From Cryptomeria japonica (taxonomy: Eukaryota > Streptophyta > Pinopsida > Cupressales > Cupressaceae), in NCBI RefSeq assembly GCF_030272615.1, contig NC_081409.1:25429406-25493405 (forward strand): 64,000 nt of DNA, given 5' to 3'. Of this stretch, positions 12,301-20,288 are shown in pieces (position 1 is the stretch's first letter; each line of letters starts with the position of its first letter). Made by a program: the position numbers and the translations under genes. The notes beneath the pieces are model-generated. The model had not been told where the DNA came from. It did no database searches and saw only the letters and a list, made by a program, of their open reading frames with translations.

Positions 12301-13280
12301 ACCTGAGGCTCATAATTTGATAACTTAGGTAGAGTGATCAAATTCTGAGAAATGAGTTGTCGCATCACTGTTTCAATGGGTTCCCCTAAGGGAGTGTATG
12401 TGCGTTTTTGTTTTTGTGGACGAGGTCTTGGTTCATCATGAGATGTGATGCGACCTTGATTAAGAGGAACATTTGTGTTATTTTGAGGTGGAGGATTTTG
12501 TCCTGCAAATCGAACCACAGGTTGTGCATTTTGGACAGTCCGAGCATCCACAACTCCATCGTTGACGATATTCTTATTCTTGTTCCAGAAGTTCGGTTTA
12601 TCGTTATTGAAGCGCGGGCGAGGACCATCTTTGGGTTCATTAAAGATTTTGATGAGTCCTTTTTTGATGAGTGCCTGTTCACACTTTATACCTTTGGTGA
12701 TCATATCGTTAAAAGAATCTGTATCCTTGACATCCAGGTGAAATTCCATTTCTTCGTTTAAGTTGGAAATGAAAATTTCCACTAGTTCTCGTTCAGGTAA
12801 CTGAAGAGAACGTCTGCTAGACATTTGGCGCCATCGTTGCAGGAATACTGAGAATAATTCACCTGGTTTTTGTTTGGTGTTGCATAGATCAGCCATGGTG
12901 ATGTCGCGTTCAATATTATAAGAGTAATGAGATAGGAACTTCTGGATGAGTTCCTCAAATGTTCTTATGCCACCTGGTAGTCGGGAAAACCATGATGTGG
13001 TTGTTCCTCCCAAGCTTTGGGGAAAAAGGCGCATTAAGTATGTGTCTTCATATGCGACTTTGAGACAAGCGGAATGAAATTCTCGGACATGATCGCGGGG
13101 ATCTCCCTTTCCTCTATATTTTTCGAATTTTGGTGTTTCGAACCCGCGTGGAAAGGGTGGCATATAAAGATTCCTATCAAACGGATAGGGACAGATGTCG
13201 TTAAGTGAGAATTGATTGGTTTTAACACCACTATGAAGTTGTTGGGTGAGATTCTCAACTTGTTGCCGCAACATCTCCAT
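6369..13280 (-). CDS. Tat-clade gag-pol polyprotein
   Basis: One open frame of 2303 residues contains every retroelement enzyme in gypsy order. Gag core is about residues 50-200. The zinc-binding CEFHQGRGHKTSNC is at 338-351. The aspartic protease is about 540-640 with active site LIDNGAG (D559; the usual Thr/Ser is Asn here). A G-patch-like segment at 803-848 (QRMGYDGQSALGY, NTGLGF) is followed by a Pro/Ala-rich linker. RT is about 1270-1490 with YVDD at 1430-1433. The first RNase H (about 1575-1690) has lost its catalytic Asp (LYISATS). The second, archaeal-type RNase H (about 1719-1848) keeps its acidic residues (D1726, E1765, D1788, D1838). Integrase has H1951, H1958, C1989, C1992 and a DD35E triad D2021, D2082, E2118. 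A GPY motif is at 2266. The protein makes the capsid and copies and inserts the element. The frame is open upstream of this Met; the true gag start is probably at 13655. Confidence 0.95.
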   Translation of the reverse strand: MEMLRQQVENLTQQLHSGVKTNQFSLNDICPYPFDRNLYMPPFPRGFETPKFEKYRGKGDPRDHVREFHSACLKVAYEDTYLMRLFPQSLGGTTTSWFSRLPGGIRTFEELIQKFLSHYSYNIERDITMADLCNTKQKPGELFSVFLQRWRQMSSRRSLQLPERELVEIFISNLNEEMEFHLDVKDTDSFNDMITKGIKCEQALIKKGLIKIFNEPKDGPRPRFNNDKPNFWNKNKNIVNDGVVDARTVQNAQPVVRFAGQNPPPQNNTNVPLNQGRITSHDEPRPRPQKQKRTYTPLGEPIETVMRQLISQNLITLPKLSNYEPQVKPAWWRDTEHCEFHQGRGHKTSNCHRLKDLIQDLIDRGEIEIQGHDPKTTNNDHQMFKNPLPSQDQRGPSTSRRGPDTTDYTQAAYNYTVNHLYDASEQIATITFKNPTSNCNVVTRRGKVTIKAAPQGTTSIPKQYNLVEQLDKTPTLISILELLRLSPSHKTILDQALQEASVPANLNTDQFQAMVGNLKSSPCLTFSESDNSSFQQPHNASLHIEGFVNQHRIKRVLIDNGAGLNICTLQLVTALGYAIESVDPRKKITIKAYDDAERSSKGAVVLPIRVGPVVKHIICQVLDLPLPYNLLLGRPWIHAMQAVPSTYHQCIKFPHNGAEITILGDANPFAFCHNISHQPEITVPNNREAISSTSYVNPASLASSNTPIPKQEKLKMKVAEEGPGEYNLSQLFCVGQMPTSPRTHGKPQQLLQQPLITPACALTPFVLGKSQEEETQDEDLADWIYKDPVTTDKPQVTLPTEQYGKGLLIMQRMGYDGQSALGYCKQGRHEPLLPEFKPKGNTGLGFEKEILPKLRFKGKPSKPFCPPTAKRTPFIIKAPSNTIPTAPSRLTNPPQPSPVPNMPPIAPVIPSITPIAAAIVSESAAASMAPAVPAEATEATRPILPVTNPLKPITVPAAPITSKVHKLITPAVFNSKDIPVWYSNRMLESDSETDSHEWEFDSVQLNTSDEEDTSPPPLRKDIPVYEEAQIKTTWVPELETSSTDPTSHPTPDSDRESTINDLHHTVLTLTDTSPALNLIDDVMPIIHPELIEWNQPNPPCLDLFQNDEAIIDFLELRDNLPSGDHKAGFAIQLNSAAYFGVDAKPFSCKNITLKHGSSSENHTVALFDPTKVKRKSVSNGENLSEALEDEGFDILPASTQQERSTILIEETKEYNVGTPENPHIIHLASLLTPEEQPQFIEFFQQRQINFAWSYADMPGLDPDLVMHHLTVAKGAKPVKQKLRKMHPQIAVLVKTELKKLLDVGFIRPIDYAEWISNIVPVGKPKGGIRICTDFRDLNKACPKDDFPLPNIDIIVDLTAGHAMLSLMDGFSGYNQIKIAPEDQHKTTFTCPWGTYCWNVMPFGLKNAGATYQRAMTTIFHDMMHTMMEDYVDDLLAKSLTRDGHLHILDQIFDRLEQYHVRLNPKKCVFGVTSGKLLGYIVSSKGIEVDPAKVKAIMDMPPPKNISQLRTLQGRLQSIRRFIAQLADKCHPFTHLLHKNIHFQWDDKCQQAFQELKDYLMNPPLLMPPDPSRPLLLYISATSTALGVLLAQHNAEGKECAVYYISCTLVGYELNYTPIERACLAVILAATKLRHYLLTHKVQLIAKIDPLKYLLSKAALTGRLAKWVMILSEFDIEYVDRKAIKGQVIADQLADAPIIGDHPLISNFPDEEIFMVTEVQPWKLYFDGSYTRHGLGAGILFITPQGDSILKSYRLTFPCTNNIAEYEALITGLRLAIQWKLQELQVYGDSQLVIRQATDEYQTKDDKLMPYKQMVDTLKTSFTTITFEQIPRDQNRAADAMATIASLLDLPQNSTRYEFLVEQLWIPAYDIPESEMICHLVGSESPWYGEFYTYLRDHTLPPNQSNNQRKTFIRQTARYTIIAETLYRRGLDGTLLRCLEQDEITKALEEVHEGICGTHSSGPSLAKKIMRAGYYWPSMEKDSYYFVRKCKKCQVHGDLIHAPAQELQPITTPWPFCQWGLDLVGKIHPSSSNGHKFIITATEYFTKWIEAVPLTQVTGKQIASFILNYIICRYGIPMSIVTDNGLPFKNQDVRELCEKFHIQHCFSTPYYPQGNGQAEASNKNILRILKKTVNDAGRDWHVQLNPALWAYRTSIRTPIGATPYSLVYGAEAILPIEVEIPSLRVSLHNLIDDEAYRVSRLQDLELLDEKRQAAYNHLKAYQQRMSRSYNHRVRPRTFEVGDLVLRENPRNQPNREHQGKFESNWLGPYVVTAVFGSGAYQLATPEGEPLADPINSMHLKRFYT

Positions 13281-13655
13281 TTCATTAGGAGGAGGAGGTG
13301 GTGGGTTACCTCGAGGGATGTTATATCTGATGGGATCTCTACGCCTTTCCTCCTCATGGCGACTTTGTCTTTCTAATGCTTGTCTTAATTGGGCAAGATC
13401 AAAGTCTGAGGGGAGTTTGGCTCCTTCTTGAGCGAGTCTTAAAAAGTGAGCATCCGCATTGCTCCTTAGTATTTCATCGAATAATCTGTTAAAATGAGGG
13501 TTATGCTGAACCCTTTCGATTGTTGAAGGAGTGGGAGTACTTGGGTTTTCGTCATTCCCATTTCCTCCAAGTGCCTCTTGAAATTCATTGAGGTTGTCCT
13601 CTTCTTCCTCAATTTCTATTTCTCATTGCCTTGATCGCGATCGGGTTTGAGCCAT
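13281..13655 (-). pseudogene. N-terminal gag extension with premature TGA at codon 11
   Basis: Upstream of the Met at 13280 the same frame stays open for 342 bases to a TGA at 13623-13625. Ten codons further up is an ATG (13653-13655) in a good context (AACAAAATGG) that starts MAQTRSRSRQ, a typical plant gypsy gag start. After the stop the frame reads EIEIEEEEDNLNEFQEALGG and is acidic, then Arg/Glu-rich, ending in a Pro run before MEMLRQQ. The natural product is therefore probably about 125 residues longer at its N terminus. CGA-to-TGA at a CpG is the simplest cause. Translation here would need read-through or a downstream start. Confidence 0.75.
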
Positions 13656-16159
13656 TTTGTTTATAAGTTTGTTTTTGAAGTTGATTGAAGATAATGATGA
13701 GTTGGTGATGAAATGAAAGATTGGTTGGTGATTTGTGTTGTATGGGGATCTCTAGCACTTTAATGTAGATGTAACCGAAATTCCTTCTTTGAATTGCTTG
13801 TTTGTTTTGATAAGATTTGATGTGATAAGGTGTAGAGAAATCTGAGATGTGTTACAGATTTTTGACTACCTAGCAATGAGAGGATTCACTCATGAACTAG
13901 TTTTAACCTGCGTAGATGTGTCTCTTAGGATGAGCTTATCCTAGATGTAGAAACAATCTAAAAAGTGATGTGATGTGTTTGATTTCAAGCAATATCTAAA
14001 AGGGAATCTTGGGACAAGAACCTCTTAATGTTTTGAGAGTTGGGATGGATTGATGATGGAATGATAATGTATGAATGAGATGATGGATGTTTTTGTTTTC
14101 AACTTCAATCTTTCAATAAAAACTTTGTGTCACAAATGGAACAAACTCTATCTCTTCCCTTTCAGGCGTTGGTGGTACTTCTCGAGCTGTGTTGTAGGTG
14201 ATACAGATGTTTGGGAAGAAATTGGGATTAATCTTTCCTCCTTGATTTTTGTGATAACTCAGAGCTCTATATTGCATAAAAGCTCTGCGGTTCAATGATT
14301 CGGAATCAAATTCGTTTGTTTTACCTTGAAGATAGAGACGCATGCAATGTAGAAAGACTCTATGTGAGACAAAGATTTGTCTATTGAGATAGAAGAATTT
14401 CCTCCTTTTGATCAAAGCCTTTGAGCTTAATGGTCTCCTTCTTAAGTTGATATTCTGATGACACTTCTTCTTTCGCAAGATGTGAAGAATGGTCATAAAA
14501 GTTGTGACTCTGTGTTGTTTGCACTTTGTTTTTGGTATTTTTGGTTGTGTTGACAGATGTTGGATGAATACTTTGTTTTTGGGATTGATTTTCTGATTTT
14601 TCTTTGACAAGAAAACAAAGCAAGCACACAAACACAAAATTGTAGCCTCAAAGGCACAAATGAGTATGGGTCTAGATCAACCCAATCCTTGGACTTGTTT
14701 TTGACCCTTCCTTTAGATTTATTTTAAGGTGTATTTCCAAAGCCTGAAGTCGGCTCAATTTGCACTAGGTCTGTAAAACGAACACACTTCAAACACTCTT
14801 TATCCCTATGGTCAGATGGCCAGTTGTGATAAATTTAGCCCACATCTTGATATTTCTTCGACTTTGGTAGTACATACCTTATGAATCCCGCCATGGCAGG
14901 TAAGGATGTGATATACTAAGTCTTGCGCGAGCATAACAAATAGATGATCCCTATGATGGGGGAGTCACCACTTTTATCAAGCCACAAGTGACTTTTCAAA
15001 AAGCTATGTTTCTACTCAAGGAAATATGTATGGTGAGTATCTTGGGAGCAAAACCTTCTATGCTCTTGCACTAAATTATATCTCAAATATCCTCAATCAA
15101 TAGAACAGGTGGGCTACTACTAAAAGGTGTTTAGTCATATTCGATGTTTTTGGACATAAGTTCATTCTGCAGTGACTCACTTAAGAGCCTTGTAACTGGT
15201 GGTGGGGCCCATTTGTCCTTTCGGCCAGTTACACTGTAGGAACAGCTATACCCAAGGCTACAGCTTTCGCTCTCACCTGATTTCTATAGCGGCTCGAAGG
15301 ATTTACCGCTCGAGGTCGTTCCCAAGAGTATCGATCCCTTGGCAGGCCTCTCTTAAAAAGATAAAATTTGAGCGTTACTAACACTTTTCTCTTGCACCTA
15401 GGACCACGAGAGCCAAGGGAGAGGATAGTGTGTGTTAGAAGTAGGACCACTCGACTGACTTTTGTGCACAAGCGTGCCAAACACGTAAAACACTTGTTCC
15501 TTTTAATCCAGCATTTGCAAATGTGATCTAACTATTTGGAGATGTTGCTCCAACAGCCATGGTGTTCATTTTAACTTCAAAGCAATATGTTTTGTAATCT
15601 AGAAGTTGAAAGTCCTGGTCAACTTAAAAAATACGATTGCATGAAGGAAAATTTGTTTTTGCCAAAAAAAATAAAGACAAGTGGATTGTTCTTTTTACTG
15701 CACCAAAAATTGAAGTGTGGCTTGTGATTTTTAGATTTGATGCAAGAAAATGGAATTGTTTGGTTTTAAGCACCAAATAAAGTGTGTTTCCTAACTTGCA
15801 AGAAAACAAATGTTTGAATTTTGTTGTTCTTTTTACCTTGCAATAAAGAAAGATGAATTTTGTTTTAAGCACCAAAAACAAATTTGAGGTTCATTTTATG
15901 CACTCCAAAATGAGATGTGAGGTTTATTTTAACTTATGCAATAAGGGAAAAATGAATTCTTTTTTTAACCAACTTTTTAAAGAAAGTAAAAAGAAAGATT
16001 TTTTTTTTTTTTTTTTAAAGCATCTACTAACTCCTTCCACTGCACACAAAAAGATTAGAACCTGCACCTGGTCAATAGTTAAAACGTTAGCGTGGGCTTA
16101 CACAAGCCTAAATGCTGATTTTGGGTTACAAAGCGAATTGGACAACACTCTGTCGCAAT
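13656..16159 (-). other. leader of the Tat element between primer binding site and gag, no recognised gene
   Basis: About 2.5 kb without a convincing frame; the longest (14113-14637, - strand, 174 codons) is low-complexity and unlike Ogre ORF1. The part at 14890-15480 shares words and their order (TGGTGAGTATCTTGGG, GTGGGCTACTA, AAAGGTGTTTAGTCAT) with 36010-36520, so this leader exists in a second, decayed element nearby. A run of 18 T occurs near 16000. Confidence 0.7.
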
Positions 16160-16426
16160 AGCGCTAGTCTGCTTTTTATACAAAAGCGCTAATTTATACA
16201 AAAGCGCTAATCTGCGGTATCAGAAGCGCTATTATACACAGGAGCGCTGAAAGAAGAAATAAATCCGAGAAGACAAAAGCGCTGAATTGTGTCAATAGCG
16301 CTAAAACTTGGACAATAGCGCTGAAATGTTGTCAATAGCGCTGGAACATTTTCAATAGCGCTATCTTAGGTTCAATAGCGCTAAAAGAAATTGTTGCAAA
16401 AGCGCTAAAACGCGTTCAATAGCGCC
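16160..16426. repeat. AGCGCT-motif array, 5' side of the Tat element
   Basis: Twelve exact AGCGCT palindromes and one degenerate copy, about every 20 bp, are mostly preceded by CAAA or CAAT on the + strand. The array ends about 55 bp before the primer binding site. Its flanks are the reverse complement of those in the array at 1077-1403, so the genomic RNA carries complementary arrays near its two ends. Confidence 0.85.
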
Positions 16427-16482
16427 GAAGCGTGACCTGTGTGGCAATTTCAACAAGCAAAATGTTAATTTTAAAAAAAAAA

Positions 16483-16521
16483 ATCAGAAGGTTGCGTGTT
16501 CGATTCACGTCGGGTTCACCA
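16483..16521 (-). other. primer binding site complementary to tRNA-Trp, 39 nt long
   Basis: The + strand reads as the 3' half of a plant cytosolic tRNA-Trp, including the T arm (GTTCGATT), the acceptor strand and a terminal CCA at 16519-16521. On the - strand this is the primer binding site, beginning TGGTGAACCCGACG. Two bases (16522-16523) separate it from the LTR, whose CA end lies at 16524-16525 on the - strand. The match extends through the variable loop and the 3' side of the anticodon stem, well beyond the usual 12-18 nt. The tRNA identity is from memory of the plant sequence. Confidence 0.85.
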
Positions 16522-16523
16522 AA

Positions 16524-17974
16524 TGATGCCCTCCTAAATGGCACAATTGTTAGTTTAAGATCAATCAACACAAAACACACAAGACGTTAGCGTTAGTCAA
16601 TCAAAAACTAAATCTATGAAGGCATTCCAAGAGAGACACTAAAAACATGCTAATGAATCTAACTAAAGAAGTAAAGACAATGAGACATCTCCAACTATCT
16701 CTTAGCATGAGATTAGCTCCTTCTCCCTTGTTCCTCTCCTCTCCAAGTTCCAAAATAGTGTAGCTCTCAACAGCTTTTTGCACTATGGATGCTTATGGAG
16801 GATCGAGATTGTAGTATAGCTCCAAATATGAAATGAAAAGCTATTACTATGCTATTGATGCTAAAATGATGTGTTTTAACCAAAAGACAAAAGATTAGAT
16901 TGTTTATGCTAAAATGCTCTCTAAAATGTCTATAGTCTAAATGCTTACAAGTTTTCAGGATCTGGATTATGAAGGAATGGGCTCTATTTATAAGAAAAAA
17001 TGGAGCAATGGATGGCCAGGATTGAAAGGTTTAATCAAGGGTCAAGCTTGAAAGTTGGGAATCCATGTGCACAATTGGCACCAATAAAATAGTGACAAGT
17101 GTCAACACAGGATTGGGTTGAGAGAAGAGGTTGGAGGCATTAAAGGCCTGAGAAGACCTCATGGTTATCTAAAGGCTAAGAGTCAAGCCTAAATTAGGAT
17201 TACCCACTGGATTAGGAGTTAATCCAAGGATAAACCTTTGTGCAAATGATTAAGAGATAATCATGGTCAAAGCATTAAATGCTTGATGAGACCTTTGTGG
17301 TTGGATAGAGGTTGAGTCAAAACAAATGTTTTAACCATGTGGGAGAGTTGAATTAACCATTAATGGTTATTGGAGACTTTGTGGATTAAGTGGTTGAAAG
17401 TTGGAAGCCTTTAATGGTTTTCAAAGACTTTGGGGTTTTTGGTGGTTGAAGGTTGAAAACCTTCAATGGTTATCCAAGACTTTGGGCCATTTGAGAAGTG
17501 ACTCCATTTTGCTTAGGAATGTGACAATAATTAGGGGATGGATTAGGCTAATTAGGAAGGGGTTAGAAGAATCTAGAAGGGGATTAGATTTTGCAAGTGG
17601 ATTTGGTGGGTGAGGGAAAATAGGATTTTATTAAAATAAAAATTCATTTATTTCAATAATGTGTGCAAGTTGCATTTGTAGGAAAATGCAAGTGGGGGGG
17701 GGAGGATAATGATTTAAATAAATGTTTTATTTAATTTATTTAAAAGAGGAAAAGGGGGATTTTAATTAAATAAATTGATTTATTTATTTAATTAATGGGA
17801 ATTTGATTTTAATGAATTAATTAAAATAAATCGAATAATTTATTTAATTAATAGAAGAATGTTTGGGGATGAATTAATTAAATATTAATTTAATTAATTG
17901 ATGGCTAGTGGATTTTTAATCAAATAAATACGAAATATTCATTTAATTAAAATGGACAGATTTGTGTGACTACA
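16524..17974 (-). repeat. 5' LTR of the Tat element, complete, 1451 bp
   Basis: On the - strand it starts TGTAGTCACAC (17974 downward) and ends GGGCATCA (16524), a normal TG...CA structure. Its first 513 bases equal the partial 3' LTR at 1-513. A TATA box candidate lies at 16985-16994. It abuts copia integrase sequence at 17975. Confidence 0.95.
16985..16994 (-). promoter_or_regulatory. TATA box candidate in the Tat 5' LTR
   Basis: On the - strand this reads CTTATAAATA followed by GAGCCC, a good plant TATA context. Transcription would start about 30 bp downstream (near 16955) and leave an R-U5 of about 430 bp before the primer binding site. Confidence 0.55.
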
Positions 17975-20224
17975 CTTACCATTTCTATCATCTTTGTGTA
18001 CATAGCATCTACTTCCAAAGATTTTAAAATAACTTACATTAGGTTTCTTGTCATACCAGATTTCATATGGTGTCTTCAAAGTACCTTTCTTCAGTTGTAC
18101 TCGGTTTAGGGTGTAAACTGCTATGCTTATTGCTTCTCTCCAAAATGTTTGTGGCACTTTCTTTTCAATCATCAATGTTCTAGCACAATCCACAATAGAT
18201 TTGTTTCTTCTCTCAGCTATTCCATTATGTTGTCAAGTTCTCGGTGCAGAGACTTGTCTTTTAATACCATGATCATTGCAGAATAAGTTGAACTCATCAG
18301 ATGTGAACTCTCCTCCTCTATCTAATCTAAGACATTTCAGTTGTCTTCCTGTTTCATTTTCAAGTCTTGCCTTGTACCATTTAAACATTTGAAAAGCTTC
18401 TGATTTTTCTTTTAAAAACATTACCGACATCATCCTTGAATAGTTATCCACAAATAATATGAAATGTTTATCACCATAATAACTTTGAACTTTCATAGGA
18501 CCACAAAGATCAGTGTGCACAAGATCTAAAATTCCCTTAGAAGTGTAAGACTTACTTGTAAATCTTGATCTTGTCATCTTACCCATCTGGCATCCTCGGC
18601 ACATAGCATTCTCAGGCTTTTCAAGACTCGGTAGACCTCTTACTTGGTGCTTCTTACTTATTTTGATCAGATTATCAAAATTTACATGACAAAACCTTTT
18701 ATGCCATAACCAGGTATCATCTATCTTTGCATGCAAACACTTGTTCCGAGTTGAGTCAAGATGAAATGTGTTACCTTTTGTTTGTATCCCAGTAGCAACT
18801 AACTTTCCATTCTTGTCATGAACTTTGAGAATTCCCTTCTGAAATTCTATTCGGTAACATGTATTGTTTAGCTGTGCTACACTCAACAAATTGTATTTCA
18901 AACCTTCAACCCAATAAACATCATTGCATCTTGCATTGTCAAGAAGTGTTATAGATCCTTTACATTTCACCGGACATGGTGCATCATTACCAAATCTTAC
19001 ATAGCCTCCATCATAATCTTCTAACATAACAATCTTGTCTTTATCTCTTGTCATATGATGTGAGCATCCACTATTTATGATCCAAGAATCATTAGTATTT
19101 ACGTGAGATATTAGGGCTTTTTCTTCATACTTTTCTTTATCTGATCCATCTTTGATAGCCACATAAACTACTTGCTCTGTATCAGTTTTATCTAATTTAT
19201 CATCATTGGATTCCTTATCAACTATTAAGCATGTCTTTCTATCTCTTCTTCTGAAGTCTCGGTGTCCTCTGTAATGATTGTCTTTCTGTTTGTCATCTCG
19301 GTAATCTCTCTTTTCAGTAGATTCTTTGTTAGGATAGTTAGAAGCCATATGTCCTATTTTATCACAATTGAAACATTTCAAAGGTAGTTTTCCTTTATAC
19401 TTACCTTTGCCTCTCGATAACCTTCTGGCTAATAGTGCTTCAAACTCTTCCTACTTTCTGATTTCCTCATACAATTTGTGTACTTCTTCCATGTTCTTAC
19501 GAAATCTTTCACTTGCTCCACTGTGATCTCCTTCAGAGTACTTATACTTTCTTTCATTGTAATCATTAGATTCATCAAGATGAAAAGAACTAAATGCAGA
19601 TTCAACTTTATTTACCGAAGATCCACTGTTATCAAAGTTACTTAACTCAAATGCATGTAGCTTACCAATAGTAGCATCTAAAGAAACTGGCATATTAGGT
19701 ACAGACCTCAATTCATTGATTGCAGAGACTCTGATTGCATAAGTCGGTAGAAGGGTTCTTAACAACTTACTTCTTATATCCTTTTCTTCAATAGTTCCAC
19801 CTGCTCCTTTGATTTGATTGACAATCTCCTTTAGTCTTGTATTGTACTGAGTTATGTTCTCACCTTCATTCATCCTCATAGATTCAAGTTGTCCTCTTAG
19901 ACTATCTACTTTTTCTCTTTGAACATGTTCATCTCCTCCATATACTGATATGAGCTTATCCTACATAGCCTTTGCATCATTGCAGCCTTCTAGATCGTTA
20001 AACTCTGAGTCGGTCAATGCAGATGTTATTTCAATCATTGCTTGGATATGTTCTTGCTTTGCCTTTATCTCTTCCATTGTCAATGGATAGGTGCTCGGTG
20101 TGATGAAATCATTCTCCAGATAATATACAGCATATTCTCCAACTCCTGATAAGTGCAGCTTCATCCTTTTCTGCCATGTAGAGAAACTTGACTTGTTCAG
20201 CTTCGGTGCATCCCTCTTATACAT
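17975..20224 (-). pseudogene. copia gag-protease-integrase polyprotein, 5' part, three in-frame stops
   Basis: All pieces lie in one frame with no frameshift. The stops are TAG (19961-19963), TAG (19451-19453) and TGA (18233-18235, within TPRT-x-QHNGIAERRN of integrase). From the start: a gag N-terminus (LNKSSFSTWQKRMKLHL), a gag core (MRMNEGENITQYNTRLKEI), a zinc knuckle CFNCDKIGHMASNY whose last Cys is Tyr, a protease motif WIINSGCSHHMT in which the catalytic Asp is Asn, a pre-integrase motif (WLWHKRFCHVNFDNL, CRGCQMGK), and an integrase core (HTDLCGPM, LRLDRGGEF, AERRN). The frame ends after VHKDDRNGK, where the Tat LTR interrupts it. The changed protease Asp and zinc-knuckle Cys plus the stops show a dead copy. 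Confidence 0.85.
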
Positions 20225-20274
20225 CTTTGGATCTTTGCCTCAAGTACCTTTAAACTTTTCTTCTGGATTCCAAA

Positions 20275-20286
20275 GCTCTGATACCA
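20275..20286 (-). other. primer binding site (initiator tRNA-Met) of the interrupted copia element
   Basis: On the - strand it reads TGGTATCAGAGC, the standard copia initiator-Met primer site, two bases from the LTR end at 20289. Confidence 0.9.
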
Positions 20287-20288
20287 AT

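Larger units (their letters stand above)
1..17974 (-). mobile_element. Ty3/gypsy Tat-clade LTR retrotransposon, young, about 18.9 kb projected, left end outside window
   Basis: Seen: bases 1-513 repeat 17462-17974 with no mismatch, so they are the two LTRs in direct orientation. Read on the - strand, the order is 5' LTR (16524-17974), primer binding site, leader, gag-pol, spacer, antisense PMD gene, polypurine tract and 3' LTR (cut off by the window). The visible 5' LTR is 1451 bp, which projects a full element of about 18.9 kb. The second RNase H after the first places it in the Tat clade (established family knowledge). It sits inside the integrase region of a copia element. The right target duplication is expected to be CTTAC (17975-17979); its partner lies outside the window. 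Identical LTR segments imply a recent insertion, although a stop codon near the start of gag suggests this copy is impaired. Confidence 0.95.

Noticed and set aside
14113..14637. An Ogre-type ORF1 upstream of gag
   Set aside because: The 174-codon frame is Lys/Asn/Gln-rich low-complexity sequence with no similarity to a known ORF1, and a second overlapping frame of the same composition exists.
16483..16521. A tRNA-Trp gene
   Set aside because: Only the 3' half is present, no 5' half or D arm precedes it, CCA is encoded, and it lies exactly at the primer-site position next to an LTR.
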